From Bacteroidota bacterium (GTDB taxonomy: Bacteria; Bacteroidota; Bacteroidia; Bacteroidales; Lentimicrobiaceae), in NCBI GenBank assembly GCA_023434665.1, contig JAEYSM010000063.1, positions 1 to 7,323 on the forward strand: 7,323 nt of DNA, written 5' to 3'. Of the stretch, positions 6,203-7,323 are shown in pieces. Both the position numbers and the translations under genes were made by a program. The stretch's first letter is position 1; the number at the start of each line of letters is the position of its first letter. The notes under the pieces were generated by a model, which was given only the letters and a program-made list of their open reading frames with translations, ran no database searches and was not told the origin of the DNA.

Positions 6203-6260
6203 TTATAACTTTATTGAAATTACACATAATTTATATGTAAATGTTACAGCAAAGTTATAA
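6203..6260. repeat. Nested inverted repeats in the phosphoesterase leader
   Basis: The outer arms TTATAACTTT (6203-6212) and AAAGTTATAA (6251-6260) are perfect 10-bp complements. Inside them, TTACACATA (6220-6228) and TATATGTAA (6232-6240) pair at 8 of 9 positions around a 3-base loop. One outer arm overlaps the -7 box of the minus-strand promoter; the rest lies in the expected 5' leader. It could be a repressor operator or an RNA hairpin. Confidence 0.6.
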
Positions 6261-6278
6261 AAAGAAAAATACCCACAA
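6250..6278 (-). promoter_or_regulatory. Bacteroidetes-type promoter of the phosphoesterase gene
   Basis: On the minus strand TTG (6278-6276), an 18-nt spacer and TAACTTTG (6257-6250) match the Bacteroidetes -33/-7 consensus, the -7 box perfectly. The predicted transcript start is near 6244, leaving a leader of about 55 nt before the ATG at 6187. The element separates this gene from the upstream flavin oxidoreductase gene. Confidence 0.6.
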
Positions 6279-6327
6279 CCACGCTTTAGCTGTAATAAAT
6301 TAATTGCGTAGGCATGCTGATGCTCAT

Positions 6328-7323
6328 TTACGAGCTGAACCTGGTAAATTCTTCCTTCAGTTCTTTTACCAGGTCTTTTACAGGAACTATGCTTTTTACT
6401 TTCCACACATTACTTCCGGCGAAGGCATACCCTTTCGAAAAGTTTCCCCTGAGGGCTGAAGTGAGAGAAGCGATAATGCAATAAGGAACTTTGTCAATAT
6501 CGCAGGTTTTGATACAGTTAACCGGACAGGCTTTTGGCTTCTTTTCTCCGGCATCAACTGCATTGAGAAAGAGGGAGTTGATGGCCCTGCCCGGCATGCC
6601 TACCGGACTCTTGATGATCCTTATATCGTCTTTCCCGGCGGCTACGTAAGCCTGCTTAAAGGCATCCGTGGCATCGCATTCTTCAGTGGCAACAAACCGT
6701 GTTCCCATTTGTACTCCGGCTGCACCCATTTCAATGAACTTGTGAATGTCCTCACCGCTATATATGCCCCCTCCGGCTATGACCGGAATATGGCAATTAT
6801 GAAGAGCTTCAAATTTGCTAACCACCTTTAAAACCTGAGGTATTATTTCTTCGAGCGAAAAAGACCGGTTGGTGATCTGTTCAGCAGTAAATCCGAGATG
6901 ACCTCCTGCTTCCGGTCCCTCAACCACTATTGCCGCAGGGATACAACCATAGGTGTTGATCCACTTGTTACAGATAAGTTCGGCTGCCCTGGCAGAGGAA
7001 ACTATAGGCACCAACAAGGTCTTGTGTCCAGGTTTGAGGTATGAAGGCAGATCCAAAGGTAATCCTGCACCCGAAAAGATAATGTCTATCTCATTTTCCA
7101 GTGCCGTACGGACCATATCAGCAAAATTGGAGAGCGCTACCATGATGTTCACCCCAATCACCCCTTTGCTCAATTTCCGGGCTTTGGCAATTTCCTCTTT
7201 CAGGCCGTAAATACAGTTCTGGAGATAATCGTGGCCGTTTTTGTATAACATGCCTAGTCCGGCACAGGAGATCACACCCACACCACCTTCATTGGCTACG
7301 GATGAAGCAAGTCCCGACAAGGA
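6328..7323 (-). CDS. NAD(P)H-dependent flavin oxidoreductase, nitronate monooxygenase/FabK type, N-terminus outside window
   Basis: 331 residues are visible up to the TAA at 6330-6328. The frame stays open to the right edge and begins SLSGLASSVANEGGVGVIS, which in this family follows a short strand with a GGMGVG-type loop, so roughly 15-25 residues are missing and the TTG at 7320 is not the start. The protein is an FMN-binding TIM barrel. Visible family marks, counted from the first visible codon, are GVNIMVAL, EGPEAGGHLG with the probable catalytic His-142, the FMN-phosphate loop IPVIAGGGI (~179-187), and QMGTRF. It may oxidise nitronates or reduce enoyl thioesters; the sequence does not decide. 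A Cys-rich segment follows the barrel core: C266, C270, C274 and C282, in ACPVNCIKTC then PYC. No signal peptide can be judged. Cytoplasmic by family. Confidence 0.92.
   Translation of the reverse strand, partial: SLSGLASSVANEGGVGVISCAGLGMLYKNGHDYLQNCIYGLKEEIAKARKLSKGVIGVNIMVALSNFADMVRTALENEIDIIFSGAGLPLDLPSYLKPGHKTLLVPIVSSARAAELICNKWINTYGCIPAAIVVEGPEAGGHLGFTAEQITNRSFSLEEIIPQVLKVVSKFEALHNCHIPVIAGGGIYSGEDIHKFIEMGAAGVQMGTRFVATEECDATDAFKQAYVAAGKDDIRIIKSPVGMPGRAINSLFLNAVDAGEKKPKACPVNCIKTCDIDKVPYCIIASLTSALRGNFSKGYAFAGSNVWKVKSIVPVKDLVKELKEEFTRFSS

Noticed and set aside
6203..6406. 67-codon minus-strand ORF at 6203-6406
   Set aside because: It overlaps the end of the oxidoreductase gene and the promoter region, and has no recognisable features.
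7318..7320. TTG as start of the oxidoreductase
   Set aside because: The protein family has a further N-terminal strand and glycine loop before this point, and the frame remains open to the edge.

Overview
The window looks like ordinary chromosomal DNA from a member of the Bacteroidota, probably an environmental Bacteroidales/Marinilabiliales-type bacterium; the order is an inference. The signs are: A/T-rich leaders without clear Shine-Dalgarno sequences, a perfect Bacteroidetes -7 promoter box (TAnnTTTG) upstream of one gene, an OmpA protein with thrombospondin type 3 repeats, a LytTR-type response regulator, and a lipoprotein with a Gly-Ser-Cys-Asn cleavage site. No rRNA, tRNA, CRISPR array, insertion sequence or phage gene was seen.

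Layout. 1-942 (minus) is a secreted HExxH metallopeptidase-like protein whose C-terminus lies off the left edge. 943-1174 is a divergent promoter region holding a decayed heptamer tandem repeat. 1175-1387 (plus) is a dodecin. 1388-1724 is a gene-free spacer that may hold a decayed gene. 1725-3236 (plus) is an OmpA-family outer-membrane protein with six exactly periodic calcium-binding type repeats. It converges on a minus-strand run of four genes: a LytTR response regulator (3253-4008), an exported cupin (4105-4704), a metallophosphoesterase lipoprotein (4826-6187), and an NAD(P)H-dependent flavin oxidoreductase of the nitronate monooxygenase/FabK type (6328 to the right edge, N-terminus missing).

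The four minus-strand genes are separated by 96-140 bp and at least three have their own promoter-like element, so they look like separately transcribed neighbours rather than one operon. Five of the seven products are predicted to be exported or in the envelope, or (the regulator) to respond to a signal. No shared pathway can be shown.

I found no convincing new multi-gene system. The best leads are regulatory and structural: a nested inverted repeat over the promoter and leader of the phosphoesterase gene; a recurring TTCTATATTCAT-like element 19-22 nt before three start codons; a dodecin lacking the usual flavin-stacking tryptophan; and a four-cysteine segment in the flavin oxidoreductase.
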